Shown piece by piece: positions 33,695-43,192 of a stretch of 64,000 bases of DNA. Made by a program: the position numbers and the translations under genes. The notes under the pieces are model-generated. The model saw only the letters and a list, made by a program, of their open reading frames with translations. It ran no database searches and was not told the DNA's origin. The stretch comes from Methanolinea sp. (GTDB taxonomy: Archaea > Halobacteriota > Methanomicrobia > Methanomicrobiales > Methanospirillaceae). The number at the start of each line of letters is the position of its first letter. The stretch's first letter is position 1. The stretch covers positions 248,001-312,000 of the forward strand of contig JASFYI010000001.1 of assembly GCA_030055515.1 (NCBI GenBank). Reading direction: 5' to 3'.

Positions 33695-34033
33695 ATGGGT
33701 GACGACGAGCTCGCAGAATTGAGGCGCAGGAGACTGGCTCAGCTCCAGCAGCAGGCGTACGAGCAGCAGCTGCTCCAGGAGGAGGCCGAGAGGCAGAGGC
33801 AGCTCGAATCCCAGATCCACCTCATCCTGCTCCAGATACTCGAGCCCGAGGCACGGGAACGCCTCAATACCATCAAGTTGACGCGCCCGGAGTTTGCGAG
33901 GGCCGTCGAACAGCAGCTCGTCCTCCTCGCAAAGAGTGGTCGCATCACGAAGAAGATCACGGATGAACAGCTGAAGGCCCTGCTGCAGCAGATCCAACCC
34001 GCGAAGAGGGATTTCAGGATTACAAGGAAATGA
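33695..34033 (+). CDS. PDCD5-related DNA/ribosome-associated protein
   Basis: 112 residues with a Gln-rich N-terminal helix ([14 protein letters not shown]) and the compact triple-helix core ending [20 protein letters not shown], characteristic of archaeal PDCD5/TFAR19 homologues. They bind nucleic acid and may accompany translation. The order S19e-PDCD5 is conserved in archaea. Its end overlaps the next gene by 4 nt. Confidence 0.92.
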   Translation: MGDDELAELRRRRLAQLQQQAYEQQLLQEEAERQRQLESQIHLILLQILEPEARERLNTIKLTRPEFARAVEQQLVLLAKSGRITKKITDEQLKALLQQIQPAKRDFRITRK

Positions 34034-34626
34034 CGAAGGTGGGAGTCCTCTACAGCGGCGGGAAAGACAGTTCCCTCGCGGCGATCCTCCTCTCGCGCGA
34101 CTACGAGGTGGAACTGAACACCTACGTGTTCAGCGAGGAACCGGCGCACCTGTCCGGCGTGGAGAGGGCGGCAACGTCCCTTGGGTTTCCCTGGAGGGTG
34201 AGGGTGTTTTCGCGTGAACTCCTCTCCGCGGCGATCGATTCCATACTCGCCCGCGGGAACCCGTCGGAGGCGATCTCGATGGTGCACAAGTCCGCTCTGC
34301 ACGACCTCGCAATCCACTACGGGGTCGTCGCGGATGGGACGCGGTTCGACGACCGCGTCCCCATGCTCTCGAGGGACGAGGCCCAGTCGCTGCAGGACAC
34401 CCGGCACTGCTCGTACGTCCGGCCCCTCCTCGGGTATCCCCGCAGGGAGGTCGACCGCCTCGCGGCCCTCCACCTCAGGGTAATCCTCGGGGAAACCGGC
34501 ACACTGGAGAACGGTGACTACGAGGTGGAACTGAGGGAAGCGATCCGCTCGAGGGGCATGGACGTCTCCCGGTTTTTCCCCCGGTTCCACGAGCAGTCCC
34601 TCGTCGTCGGGCTGGCAGGACCATGA
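34030..34626 (+). CDS. PP-loop ATP pyrophosphatase-like protein
   Basis: A 198-residue alpha-hydrolase-fold protein with the PP-loop SGGKDSS (9-15), placing it in the adenine-nucleotide alpha hydrolase group with asparagine synthase and tRNA thiolation enzymes. Further motifs are [12 protein letters not shown] and [19 protein letters not shown]. Substrate is unknown; a role in tRNA or ribosome modification is suggested by the operon. Confidence 0.8.
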   Translation: MTKVGVLYSGGKDSSLAAILLSRDYEVELNTYVFSEEPAHLSGVERAATSLGFPWRVRVFSRELLSAAIDSILARGNPSEAISMVHKSALHDLAIHYGVVADGTRFDDRVPMLSRDEAQSLQDTRHCSYVRPLLGYPRREVDRLAALHLRVILGETGTLENGDYEVELREAIRSRGMDVSRFFPRFHEQSLVVGLAGP

Positions 34627-34638
34627 GGAGAGTATACC

Positions 34639-34791
34639 ATGAGTAAATCGACGAAAGGGTACAAGATACGCCTCGCGAAGGCGTGCGAACAGAACAGGAG
34701 GGTACCTGCGTGGGTGATGGCCCGGACCAAGAGGCGCGTCGTGAGCCATCCACGCAGGCGGAACTGGAGACGGAGCACGTTGAAGGTGTGA
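34639..34791 (+). CDS. rpl39e: Ribosomal protein L39e (eL39)
   Basis: A 50-residue, very basic large-subunit protein, [20 protein letters not shown], with the family's [14 protein letters not shown] and [13 protein letters not shown]. It lines the exit tunnel. The gene is short but exact in length for L39e and lies 12 bp after the PP-loop gene. Confidence 0.95.
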   Translation: MSKSTKGYKIRLAKACEQNRRVPAWVMARTKRRVVSHPRRRNWRRSTLKV

Positions 34792-34797
34792 GAAGCC

Positions 34798-35061
34798 ATG
34801 GCGGAGAAAGTCCAGGAGCAGATCTACGTGATCCCGCTCCGCGACGCGAAGAGGGCGCCGCGGTGGAAGAGGAGCAACACGGCGATCAAGGACATCAGGA
34901 AGTTCCTCTCGAAGCACTTGAAGAGCAGTGACGTCAGGCTCGACCGGACCATCAACGAACGGGTCTGGGAGAGGGGCGCGGAGAAACCACCGACACGGAT
35001 AAGGGTCCGCGCCATGAAGTTCGACGACGGCCAGGTCCAGGCAGAACTCGCCGAGGAATGA
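34798..35061 (+). CDS. rpl31e: Ribosomal protein L31e (eL31)
   Basis: 87 residues, with [36 protein letters not shown] and [15 protein letters not shown]31e sits by the peptide exit. The L39e-L31e-eIF6-LX order is a conserved archaeal cluster; here it lies 6 bp after L39e and 1 bp before eif6. Confidence 0.96.
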   Translation: MAEKVQEQIYVIPLRDAKRAPRWKRSNTAIKDIRKFLSKHLKSSDVRLDRTINERVWERGAEKPPTRIRVRAMKFDDGQVQAELAEE

Positions 35062-35062
35062 G

Positions 35063-35728
35063 ATGGAAAGGACGATCTCGTACGGGGGAATACCCCACAT
35101 AGGGGTGTTTTCCCGCGTCCTGGAGGATGTCGCGGTCGTCGCCCCGTCGGCTCCCGCGGATTTCCGGGAGGCACTCACCGAGCTGCTCGACGTGGAGGTA
35201 ATCCAGACCACCATCCAGGGGAGCGAGATCGTCGGGTCGCTGCTGTCGGGGAACTCGAGGGGTTTTGTCGTGAGCGGGTTGGCGACGGAGGAGGAGATAG
35301 CGGTCCTGCGCGAGTACCGCGACGAGATCCTCACGCTCGGCCACATGATGAACGCCGCGGGGAATGTCATCCTCGCGAACGACTCGTGCGCTGCCGTCCA
35401 CCCCGACATGCCCGAGGACATGGCGAGGGAGATAGGGGAATTCCTCGGCGTGCGCGTCGCGCCGCTCACACTCGGGGGCGTCAAGACAGTCGGAATGGCC
35501 GGAGTGGCCACGAACAGGGGCGTGCTCGTCCACCCCCGGAGCACGAGGGTCGAGATACAGAAGGCAGAGGAGCTCTTCGGCCTGCCTGTCGGGACAGGGT
35601 CGGTGAACGGCGGCACCGGCCTCGTGGGGACCGGGCTCCTCGCCACGTCGCGGGGGTACGCTGCCGGGCTCGCGACGACGGGTTTTGAACTGGGAAGGAT
35701 AGAGGACGTTTTTGGATTTCTGGAGTGA
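35063..35728 (+). CDS. eif6: Translation initiation factor 6 (aIF6)
   Basis: A 221-residue pentein-fold protein that binds the large ribosomal subunit and prevents early joining with the small one. Repeated segments are visible ([50 protein letters not shown]). Full length with no unusual insertion. Confidence 0.96.
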   Translation: MERTISYGGIPHIGVFSRVLEDVAVVAPSAPADFREALTELLDVEVIQTTIQGSEIVGSLLSGNSRGFVVSGLATEEEIAVLREYRDEILTLGHMMNAAGNVILANDSCAAVHPDMPEDMAREIGEFLGVRVAPLTLGGVKTVGMAGVATNRGVLVHPRSTRVEIQKAEELFGLPVGTGSVNGGTGLVGTGLLATSRGYAAGLATTGFELGRIEDVFGFLE

Positions 35729-35734
35729 GGGGCA

Positions 35735-35926
35735 ATGGAAGGACAGAAGTTCGAGGTGAAGGGTTCATTCAAGATGGGCCGCGAGGTCCACCCATTCGTG
35801 AAGGTCATCGAGGCACCGAACGAGAAACAGGCGAAGGAACGGACGTACGCGCTGTTCGGGAGCAAGCACCGGACGAAGAGGAGGGACATTTCCATCGACT
35901 CGGTCAACCCGCTCAAGGGTGAGTAG
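35735..35926 (+). CDS. rpl18a: Ribosomal protein LX (L18a/eL20-like)
   Basis: 63 residues, with FEVKGSFKMGREVHPFVKVI and RTYALFGSKHRTKRRDISI typical of archaeal LX. It lies 6 bp after eif6. Its end carries the ribosome-binding site of the prefoldin gene. Confidence 0.94.
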   Translation: MEGQKFEVKGSFKMGREVHPFVKVIEAPNEKQAKERTYALFGSKHRTKRRDISIDSVNPLKGE

Positions 35927-35927
35927 C

Positions 35928-36389
35928 GTGGATGCGATCGACCCGAGGGAACTGCAGTCCCTGCAGATCTACCTGAACGAGTACAGGCAACAGGCAGAGA
36001 TATTCTCGCAGCAACTCGCGATCCTCGAGGAGGGGAGGGTCGAGGCGATGTCCGCGATCGAGGCCATCAAGGGAATCGCCGAGTCTCCCGAGAGCACGGT
36101 CCTCCTCCAGCTCGGCGGCGGCATCAGTGTCCGGGCCCGCGTCCAGGATCCGGGCCGGTTCCTCGTCAACATAGGGTCCGAGGTCGTCGTGGAACGCTCG
36201 GGCGAGGAGGCGATCGAGTACCTGAAGGACCGGATCACCGAGATGGAAGCGTCGGCAAAGAAGGTGGTGGAGACCCTCGAGCAGATCCGCCAGCAGATGA
36301 CGGACATTGCCCGGAGGCTCGAGGCAGGGTACCACCAGTACCAGATGCAGCAGGCGCAGGTCTCGCGCGGCGCGGAGAAGAGCGACTGA
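35928..36389 (+). CDS. pfdA: Prefoldin alpha subunit
   Basis: A 153-residue subunit of the hexameric co-chaperone that hands unfolded proteins to the thermosome. Two coiled-coil arms (about 8-45 and 95-140) flank a beta-hairpin with GGGISVRARVQDPGRFLVNI. The GTG at 35928 is preceded by GGTGAGTAGC, giving GGTGA at proper spacing; another GTG three codons earlier would overlap that site. Confidence 0.92.
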   Translation: MDAIDPRELQSLQIYLNEYRQQAEIFSQQLAILEEGRVEAMSAIEAIKGIAESPESTVLLQLGGGISVRARVQDPGRFLVNIGSEVVVERSGEEAIEYLKDRITEMEASAKKVVETLEQIRQQMTDIARRLEAGYHQYQMQQAQVSRGAEKSD

Positions 36390-36409
36390 CGGTTCCGCGG
36401 GAGGGGAGG

Positions 36410-37444
36410 ATGTTCGAGGGGCTCCGGTCCAGGCTCCAGAAGATCACGGGGTCGCTGGAAGAGCGGATTGGCAGGAGTGTCACCGGGGAACAGAAAGTCG
36501 CGGGGAGTCCGGCCCCTTCCCCGGAGACCGGGAGAGAAACGGGGGGAAAGGACCCCTCGCTCCTCTCGCGGGTCAAGGTCCTCATCGCGGACGGGGAGTT
36601 CTACATCTCCGAGAAAGACATCGAGGAACCGCTCGCCGAGCTCCAGATCACCCTCCTCGAGAACGACGTCGCCCTCCCGGTCGCAGAGGAGATTATCCGG
36701 AAGGTAAGGGAAGACCTCACGGGGAAACGGAGGAAGATCGGGGAATCCATCCACGGGATAGTGGCCGGCGCGCTCCGGAACGCGTTGCTCGGGGTCCTCG
36801 GGGACGGGTTTGACCTCGTCTCCTACGTGAAGGGGCACGAGAGACCGGTGAAGATCCTCTTCACGGGCGTGAACGGCACGGGCAAGACGACGACCATCGC
36901 CAAGGTCGCAGCGTTCCTCAAGAAGAACGGTTTTTCGGTCGTCATCGGGGCAGGGGATACCTTCCGTGCCGGTGCACTCGAACAAATAGACGTCCACGCG
37001 GAGAGGCTCGGGATAAAGGTCATCCAGCACCAGCCGGGGGCCGATCCCTCCGCCGTGCTCTTCGACGCGGTCCAGTACGCGAAGGCGCACAGGATAGACG
37101 CGGTCCTCGCCGACACGGCCGGGAGATTCCACAACCGCGCGAACCTCATGAACCAGCTCGCGAAGATAAAGAGGGTGATGAACCCGGACATCGTGGTATA
37201 CGTGGACGAGGCGGTCGCGGGCAACGACGCGGTCGTGAGGGCCGAAGAATTCGAGAAGACCGTGGGTGCGGACGCGGTGATCCTCACGAAGGCAGACATG
37301 GACGCGAAGGGCGGCGCCGCGATCTCCATCGCGCACACCATAGGAAAACCGGTCATGTTCCTCGGCGTGGGACAGGGCTACGAGGACCTCGTCCCCTTCT
37401 CTCCGGGGGCAATCGTGGACGAACTCATCGGGGTGGGTGCCTGA
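36410..37444 (+). CDS. ftsY: Signal recognition particle receptor FtsY
   Basis: A 344-residue SRP GTPase. A short acidic/charged N-terminal region (about 1-55), the four-helix N domain, and a G domain with P-loop [26 protein letters not shown] and [10 protein letters not shown] are all present. It docks SRP-ribosome complexes at the membrane. Its stop overlaps the ffh start (TGATG). Confidence 0.96.
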   Translation: MFEGLRSRLQKITGSLEERIGRSVTGEQKVAGSPAPSPETGRETGGKDPSLLSRVKVLIADGEFYISEKDIEEPLAELQITLLENDVALPVAEEIIRKVREDLTGKRRKIGESIHGIVAGALRNALLGVLGDGFDLVSYVKGHERPVKILFTGVNGTGKTTTIAKVAAFLKKNGFSVVIGAGDTFRAGALEQIDVHAERLGIKVIQHQPGADPSAVLFDAVQYAKAHRIDAVLADTAGRFHNRANLMNQLAKIKRVMNPDIVVYVDEAVAGNDAVVRAEEFEKTVGADAVILTKADMDAKGGAAISIAHTIGKPVMFLGVGQGYEDLVPFSPGAIVDELIGVGA

Positions 37445-38766
37445 TGCTCGACCGCCTCGGGACGTCGCTCCGGGACGCGATGAAGAAGCTCGCGGGGAAG
37501 ACCGTCGTGGACAGGGCGGCCGTCGAGGAGCTGGTACGCGACCTCCAGCGGGCCCTCATCCAGGCGGACGTGAACGTCCGGCTCGTGATGCAGCTCTCCG
37601 AGACTATCAAGAGGCGTGCCCTCGAGGAGCAGCCGCCGAAGGGAATGACGGTCCGGGAACACGTGCTCCGGATCGTCTACCAGGAACTCGTGAGGCTGGT
37701 GGGATCGGCAGGAGAAGTCAGGCTCGAACCCCAGACCATCCTGATGGCCGGCCTCCAGGGGAGCGGGAAGACGACGACGACCGCGAAACTCGCCCGGTAC
37801 TTCCAGCGGAAGGGACTGCGGGTAGGGGTCATCTGCGCGGACACGTTCCGGCCCGGGGCCTTCGACCAGCTCAACACGCTTTGCGCGAAAATCCACGTCC
37901 CCTGCTTCGGCGACCAAAACGAGAAGGACGCGCTCAAGATCGTGAGGGACGGCCTGCGGGAGATGGCACCGGCAGAGGTCATCATCATCGACACACAGGG
38001 ACGCCACGCCCTCGAGAGCGACCTCATCCGGGAGATCATCGAGATACAGGCGATCGCGTCCGCCAAGCACCGCTGGCTCGTCATCGACGCGGCCCTCGGG
38101 CAGCAGGCCGCGGAACAGGCGAGGAAGTTCCACGAGGCGATCAACATCGACGGCGTCATCGTCACCAAGATGGACGGGACGGCGAAGGGAGGGGGCGCCC
38201 TCTCGGCGGTCGCGGAGACCAAGGCGGGAATCGTCTTCATCGGGAGCGGGGAGACGGTCGACGACCTCGAGCGGTTCGACCCGGACGGCTTCATCTCCCG
38301 CCTCCTCGGGATGGGAGACCTGAGGGCCCTCGTGGAGAAGGCGGAGGAGACGCTCGCGACGACCGAGGTCGACGTCAATGCCATGCTGCGGGGCAAGTTC
38401 TCGCTCCGCGACATGTACGCCCAGCTCGAGGCCGTGAACCGGATGGGCCCCCTCAAGCAGATCATGAGCATGCTCCCCCTCGGGAACCTCCAGATTCCCG
38501 AGGAGGCATACGACATCACGAGCGCGAAGATGCAGAGGTACCGCGTCATCATGGATTCCATGACGGCCGCGGAACTCGACGATCCCTCCCTGATAGGGAG
38601 CTCGCGCATCCAGCGCATCGCGAGGGGTGCGGGGGTGTCCCCCGACGAGGTACGCGACCTCCTCCGCTACTACAAGTCGATGAAGAGGGCGCTCAAGGGG
38701 TTCAGGGGCGGGCAGGGCAGGTTCGCCATGCAGCGGATGCTGAAGAAGTTTGGCGGTGGACCATAG
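37444..38766 (+). CDS. ffh: Signal recognition particle 54 kDa protein
   Basis: 440 residues. N domain, G domain ([43 protein letters not shown]) and a C-terminal M domain rich in methionine ([31 protein letters not shown]) that binds 7S RNA and signal peptides. The paired ftsY-ffh order allows matched production of receptor and SRP54. The 7S RNA itself was not found in the window. Confidence 0.96.
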   Translation: MLDRLGTSLRDAMKKLAGKTVVDRAAVEELVRDLQRALIQADVNVRLVMQLSETIKRRALEEQPPKGMTVREHVLRIVYQELVRLVGSAGEVRLEPQTILMAGLQGSGKTTTTAKLARYFQRKGLRVGVICADTFRPGAFDQLNTLCAKIHVPCFGDQNEKDALKIVRDGLREMAPAEVIIIDTQGRHALESDLIREIIEIQAIASAKHRWLVIDAALGQQAAEQARKFHEAINIDGVIVTKMDGTAKGGGALSAVAETKAGIVFIGSGETVDDLERFDPDGFISRLLGMGDLRALVEKAEETLATTEVDVNAMLRGKFSLRDMYAQLEAVNRMGPLKQIMSMLPLGNLQIPEEAYDITSAKMQRYRVIMDSMTAAELDDPSLIGSSRIQRIARGAGVSPDEVRDLLRYYKSMKRALKGFRGGQGRFAMQRMLKKFGGGP

Positions 38767-38772
38767 TTCCCC

Positions 38773-39351
38773 ATGATCCGCATCGCTGTCATCGGGCACA
38801 CCGCCCGGACCGCCGGTGACTTCTCGCTCTCGGACATGCCAGGAGGTGCAGGGCGGATGGACGTCCTCTGCAGGTGCGTCAACGCCTCCCTCTTCCTCTC
38901 CCACGGGATGAGGAGGGACGTCGAGTGCTACCTCGTCCTCCGCGGCCCTCCGGGGCCCGAGAAGATCGTCCGGTTCTCGGGCGCGCACCTGCGCTCGCTC
39001 AACCCGGACGAGAGGAGTGCCGGGTCCCTGATAAAAAAGGCGCTCGCCATCCCCGCAGGGTCGGAGTTCCGCAAGTCGACGCCGGGGGTGGAGGTGAGGA
39101 AGGGTGGTCTTCCGGACCTCCTCGCCATGTTCCCCTTCGCGGTGCTCGACGAATCGGGCGCGGACATCAGGGCGTGCCGCGCGCTCCCCGAAAATTTCCT
39201 CCTAAGCGACCACCTCGATTTCACGCCCGACGAGGTGGAACTCATCGCGGGGAGGGAGCGGTACTCGGTGGGGCCGGCCACGCTCCACGCCGACCACGCC
39301 ATCGTCGTCCTCCATAACGAGCTCGACAGGAGGCGGGCAGGATGGACGTGA
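38773..39351 (+). CDS. trmY: tRNA (pseudouridine(54)-N1)-methyltransferase
   Basis: A 192-residue SPOUT-type methyltransferase that methylates pseudouridine 54 of the T loop to m1-pseudouridine. Features: TARTAGDFSLSDMPGGAGRM, GMRRDVECYLVLRGPPGPEK and the knot region near LSDHLDFTPDEVELI. It overlaps pus10 by 10 nt. Confidence 0.92.
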   Translation: MIRIAVIGHTARTAGDFSLSDMPGGAGRMDVLCRCVNASLFLSHGMRRDVECYLVLRGPPGPEKIVRFSGAHLRSLNPDERSAGSLIKKALAIPAGSEFRKSTPGVEVRKGGLPDLLAMFPFAVLDESGADIRACRALPENFLLSDHLDFTPDEVELIAGRERYSVGPATLHADHAIVVLHNELDRRRAGWT

Positions 39352-40571
39352 CGGGGCTCGCCCTGCGCATCCTCTCGTACGGGGAGATCTGCGACAGGTG
39401 CCTCGGGCGGTTCTTTGGGAAGCTCTCCCACGGCCTCACGAACGAGGAGAGGGGGCGCGCCCTCCGGGTCGCGGTTGCCCTGCAGGAGAACAGGCCCGTC
39501 GTCCCGCGGGGAGGGTGCTTCGTGTGCGGCGGACTCCTCGACCGCGTCCCCGAGTGGGCAGGGAGGGTGTGCGACGCCCTCTCAGGCGTGGAGTTCACGA
39601 GATTCGCGATCGGGACGAGGGTCCCGCCCCTCGTCGCGGAGAGCGAGGAGATAGTGTGGAGCGACCTTGGCCTCACCCACGCCGAGCCCTTCAAGTCGGA
39701 GATGAACAGGGAGGTGGGCAAGCACGTCGCGAGGCTCACGGGAAAGACGGCAGACCCTGCGCACCCCGAGGTCGTCGCGATCCTCGACATCCCGGCAGAC
39801 AGGGTCGAGGTCCAGATAAACCCCGTCTTCTTCTGCGGGCGGTACCGCAAGCTCGAGAGGGGGATTCCCCAGACGCACTGGTACTGCAGGGCGTGCCGGG
39901 GTGCGGGGTGCGAGAGGTGCGGGCAGACCGGGAAGCAGTACCCGGACTCGGTCGAGGAGATCATCGGGAGGCCGGCGATCCGCCTTTTTTCCGCAGAGAA
40001 CGCGATCCTCCACGGGGCGGGACGCGAGGACATCGATGCCCTCATGGTAGGGACGGGCAGGCCGTTCGTGATGGAGATTGTGTCCCCGAGGGTCCGCACC
40101 GTGGACCTCGGGCTCCTCGAGGAGGAGATCAACAGGGAGGCGGGGGGCAGGGTGACCGTGACCCTCGAGCGGTACGGGACGAGGGAAGACGTGGAAATCA
40201 TTAAATTGGCCAAGGGGTATAAAAAATACAGGATCCTCGTCGAGATAGAGGGCCCGTACACTCAGGACGAGCTTGAATCCGCGATCAGAGCCCTGAAAGG
40301 GGCGAAAGTGAACCAGCGCACCCCGCTGCGGGTCGCACACCGCCGTGCAGACCGCGTGCGGGAGAGACGGGTCATCGATATCCGTGAACTGGGGAAAGAG
40401 GATGGCAGGGTGATCCTGGAGGTCACCGGGGAGGCGGGACTCTACGTGAAAGAGCTCATCTCCGGTGACCAGGGACGTACATCCCCGAGCTTCTCCGCCG
40501 TCCTGGGGAGACCAGCCAGGGTATGCCAGCTCGACGTGATAGAGGTCCAGGGTCACGAGGAAGGTGAGTGA
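39342..40571 (+). CDS. pus10: tRNA pseudouridine synthase Pus10
   Basis: 409 residues. An N-terminal Cys-rich part (CDRCLGRFFG, CFVCGGLL, CRACRGAGCERCG) with THUMP-like features, and the catalytic domain with GREDIDALMVGTGRPFVMEI, in which the acidic residue of the GRED-x-D motif is the catalytic Asp. It makes pseudouridine 54 and 55 in archaeal tRNA. Its product is the substrate of TrmY, encoded immediately upstream with a 10-nt overlap. Confidence 0.95.
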   Translation: MDVTGLALRILSYGEICDRCLGRFFGKLSHGLTNEERGRALRVAVALQENRPVVPRGGCFVCGGLLDRVPEWAGRVCDALSGVEFTRFAIGTRVPPLVAESEEIVWSDLGLTHAEPFKSEMNREVGKHVARLTGKTADPAHPEVVAILDIPADRVEVQINPVFFCGRYRKLERGIPQTHWYCRACRGAGCERCGQTGKQYPDSVEEIIGRPAIRLFSAENAILHGAGREDIDALMVGTGRPFVMEIVSPRVRTVDLGLLEEEINREAGGRVTVTLERYGTREDVEIIKLAKGYKKYRILVEIEGPYTQDELESAIRALKGAKVNQRTPLRVAHRRADRVRERRVIDIRELGKEDGRVILEVTGEAGLYVKELISGDQGRTSPSFSAVLGRPARVCQLDVIEVQGHEEGE

Positions 40572-40575
40572 GGAC

Positions 40576-40866
40576 ATGGCACATCACAACGGACCGCGCA
40601 AGAAGACTCGGTACAAGTTCAAGAAAGAGATCCGCAGGCGGGGAATCGTCCCGGTGACGTCCCTCATCCAGCAGTTCGAGATCGGGCAGAAGGTTCACGT
40701 GGTCATCGAGCCGAGCGTCCAGAAGGGGATGCCCCACCGGAGGTTCCACGGGATGACGGGGACCGTCATTGGCCAGAGGGGCAGGGCATGGCTCCTCTCC
40801 ATTCGCGACGGCGGCAAGGAGAAGATCCTCATCGCGAGACCACAACATCTAAAAGCTCAAAGGTGA
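40576..40866 (+). CDS. rpl21e: Ribosomal protein L21e (eL21)
   Basis: 96 residues, MAHHNGPRKKTRYKFKKEIR, then VVIEPSVQKGMPHRRFHGMT and GQRGRAWLLSIRDG, all typical. The ATG at 40576 gives the normal N-terminus; GTG codons just upstream lie in the AAGGTGAGTGAGG ribosome-binding stretch. Confidence 0.95.
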   Translation: MAHHNGPRKKTRYKFKKEIRRRGIVPVTSLIQQFEIGQKVHVVIEPSVQKGMPHRRFHGMTGTVIGQRGRAWLLSIRDGGKEKILIARPQHLKAQR

Positions 40867-40909
40867 ACAATCCAGAAGAGCGAGGCCCCGAGAGGGGAGG
40901 AGGCGTGGC

Positions 40910-41260
40910 ATGAAGGTCAAGGCGATTATCCGGGAGGAGAGGATCACCCTCCCCGAACTCCGCGAGATCCTCCACAAGGTGGAGGCGGAGCGGATTGAGG
41001 CGGGCAGGGAGATGTCATACGAGCTGCGCAGGAGCATTGAACATGCCAACCTCCTCTCCAAGACAACGAGCGAGAAATCCCGTCTTCTGGTGGCCGAACT
41101 GCAGAAACTCGAGAAGATGAAACCAGACATCGCGTTCCGGATCGCAAATATCATGCCGCGGACGCGGGACGAACTGAGGGCAATCTACGCGAAAGAGAAA
41201 TTCACCCTCCAGCCCGAGGAACTGGACACCATCATCGAGTTGGTGAAAGCCCATCTCTGA
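40910..41260 (+). CDS. rpoF: RNA polymerase subunit Rpo4 (RpoF)
   Basis: A 116-residue homologue of eukaryotic Rpb4, which with Rpo7 forms the stalk of archaeal RNA polymerase. LPELREILHKVEAERIEAG, ELRRSIEHANLLSKT and PRTRDELRAIYAKEKFTL mark the family. A 43-bp spacer with GAGGAGG precedes the ATG. The L21e-Rpo4-DUF655-KsgA order is conserved in archaea. Confidence 0.93.
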   Translation: MKVKAIIREERITLPELREILHKVEAERIEAGREMSYELRRSIEHANLLSKTTSEKSRLLVAELQKLEKMKPDIAFRIANIMPRTRDELRAIYAKEKFTLQPEELDTIIELVKAHL

Positions 41261-41270
41261 AGGTGGCCCG

Positions 41271-41831
41271 ATGAAGACGGAGAAGAAAGAGGTCAACGCG
41301 ATAGTGCTGGATGTCCTTCTGAAGGGCCACCCTGATGACCCAAGACCGGTTTTCAAGCGGGAACCCCTCGTGCAGGCCGTGGGCGTCGCCCAGTTCAAGC
41401 TGCTGGAGCTCGTCCCGAAGACGACCGACATCCAGATCCACGAGAACGTGTACATCGGGGACGGCGAGCGGGACAAGATCGAGCGTGTGAAGCGCCGCAT
41501 CAGCTACGAGGATCTCACCCAGACGGCAAAGCTCGAGCTCCCCTACGCGGTGGAACGGATTGTCAAGGAGAAGGAGAGCGAGTTCGTCCAGTTCTTCAAC
41601 AAGTCCATCTCCCTCAGCCCAAAGCTCCACATGCTCCATCTCCTCCCCGGGATAGGGAAGAAGCTCATGTGGGAGATCCTCGAGGAGAGGGAGAAGAAAC
41701 CCTTCGAGAGCTTCGCCGAGATCAGCCAGCGGATAAAGTCCATTCCCCACCCCGAGAAGATGATCATCGCGCGCGTGCTGGAAGAATTGCAGGATCCGTC
41801 CGTGAAGTACCACCTTTTCACGTCCCGATGA
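41271..41831 (+). CDS. DUF655-family nucleic-acid-binding protein
   Basis: 186 residues. An N-terminal OB-like domain (EVNAIVLDVLLKGHPDDPRP, HENVYIGDGERDKIERV) and a helix-hairpin-helix end (LHMLHLLPGIGKKLMWEIL) suggest RNA or DNA binding. The family is fixed in this position between Rpo4 and KsgA in many archaea; function uncharacterised. The stop overlaps ksgA by ATGA. Confidence 0.88.
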   Translation: MKTEKKEVNAIVLDVLLKGHPDDPRPVFKREPLVQAVGVAQFKLLELVPKTTDIQIHENVYIGDGERDKIERVKRRISYEDLTQTAKLELPYAVERIVKEKESEFVQFFNKSISLSPKLHMLHLLPGIGKKLMWEILEEREKKPFESFAEISQRIKSIPHPEKMIIARVLEELQDPSVKYHLFTSR

Positions 41832-42598
41832 GCGCCCCGTTTGACCAGCACTTCCTCGTGGACAAGAAGGCAATCGAGCGCATCGCGGGGATCATCAGGG
41901 TCGGAGGCAGGCGTGTCCTCGAGATAGGGCCCGGGCACGGGGAACTCACCGCGGCCCTCCTAGGGCGGGGGGCGACGGTCGTCGCCGTGGAGATCGACCC
42001 GCACCTCGCGGAGGGACTCGCGGAGAGGTTTGCGAGCGAGGTCGCGGAGGGGAGGCTCGTCGTCGTGCGCGGGAATGCAGTCACGTGCCCCCTGCCCGCA
42101 TTCGACGTCGTCGTCTCGAACCTCCCCTACTCGGCCTCCTCGAGGATCACGTTCCGCCTCCTCGAGCTCGGGTTCGAGGAAGCGGTCCTGATGTACCAGA
42201 GCGAGTTTGCAGAAAGGATGCTCGCCCCTGCAGGGACGCCGGGGTGCGGGAGGCTCTCGGTGATGGTCCAGACGTACTGCGCGGCGCGGAGGGTCTTTGA
42301 CCTCCCTCCCCAGGCATTCTCCCCGCGGCCGAAGGTCAGGTCGACGGTCGTCCACGTCGTCCCCCGGGGACCGCTCTTCCCCATCAGGGACGAGGCCCTC
42401 TACGCGCGGGTGGTAAAGGCCCTCTTCTCCCACAGGCGCAAGACCGTTCGGAACTCTCTTCGCAGCGCGGGATCCATGCTCGAGAAGGACTTCGTCGACC
42501 ACCTCCTCGCGAACCTCCCCGAGGAGATCCTCTCCGCGAGGCCCGAGGAGCTCTACCTAGAGGATTTCGCGACGATCGCGAACATGGGGAAGGCGTGA
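41828..42598 (+). CDS. rsmA: 16S rRNA dimethyladenosine transferase
   Basis: 256 residues of the KsgA/Dim1 family, which dimethylates two adjacent adenines near the 3' end of 16S rRNA. SAM motif LEIGPGHGELTAAL, acidic VAVEIDPHLA, catalytic SNLPYSASSRIT (N-L-P-Y) and FSHRRKTVRNSLR in the C-terminal domain. The start overlaps DUF655 by 4 nt and its end overlaps the next gene by 4 nt. Confidence 0.94.
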   Translation: MSAPFDQHFLVDKKAIERIAGIIRVGGRRVLEIGPGHGELTAALLGRGATVVAVEIDPHLAEGLAERFASEVAEGRLVVVRGNAVTCPLPAFDVVVSNLPYSASSRITFRLLELGFEEAVLMYQSEFAERMLAPAGTPGCGRLSVMVQTYCAARRVFDLPPQAFSPRPKVRSTVVHVVPRGPLFPIRDEALYARVVKALFSHRRKTVRNSLRSAGSMLEKDFVDHLLANLPEEILSARPEELYLEDFATIANMGKA

Positions 42599-43164
42599 GG
42601 GACTGGAAGGTTTACCCCCCGGACGACGACACGTTCCTCCTCCTCGGGGCTGCCCTCGCCCTCGTCTCCCCCGGGGAACGCGTCCTCGAGGTAGGGTGCG
42701 GGAGCGGATTCATCTCGACCGGGTTGCTCTCCCGGGCGAACGTCGTGGGGACCGACATCAATCCCCACGCGCTGCGGCAGTCGCGGGAGGCGGGAATCGA
42801 GGTGGTGCGGGCCGACCTCCTCTCCGGGATCAGGGGGCCCTTCGATACCGTCATCTTCAACCCCCCGTACCTCCCCACGCGTGGAGGGGAGCGGACGGGG
42901 GACTGGCTCGATTATGCCCTCGACGGCGGGGAGGACGGCCTTCGCGTGATCTCGAGGTTCATCGCGCAGGCCGGACGGGTCCTCGCACCCGGCGGGCGAA
43001 TCCTCCTCCTCGTCTCGTCCCTCGTGGACGTCCCGAAACTGAAGGAGACCATCAGGGAGCACGGGTTCTCGTGCACCGTCTTCTCGAGGTACCGGATGGA
43101 GGGGGAGACGCTCTCCGTCCTCGTCCTCTCCCGGGGAGGGGGTCCCGGCGAGGGACTCCCCTGA
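42595..43164 (+). CDS. HemK2/Mtq2-like class I methyltransferase
   Basis: A 189-residue SAM methyltransferase with LEVGCGSGFISTGL, VGTDINPHAL and the NPPY motif (FNPPYLPT) that methylates a planar amide or amine nitrogen. It resembles the archaeal homologue of Mtq2/PrmC that modifies the GGQ glutamine of release factor aRF1. It starts with GTG inside the end of rsmA and closes the operon that began at S19e. Confidence 0.88.
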   Translation: MRDWKVYPPDDDTFLLLGAALALVSPGERVLEVGCGSGFISTGLLSRANVVGTDINPHALRQSREAGIEVVRADLLSGIRGPFDTVIFNPPYLPTRGGERTGDWLDYALDGGEDGLRVISRFIAQAGRVLAPGGRILLLVSSLVDVPKLKETIREHGFSCTVFSRYRMEGETLSVLVLSRGGGPGEGLP

Positions 43165-43192
43165 CCACGCCCCGACTGCCAATCTCCCGCGG

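Noticed and set aside
37378-38988. 536-codon open frame antisense to ffh
   Set aside because: Shadow frame of SRP54; no domain, atypical residue composition.
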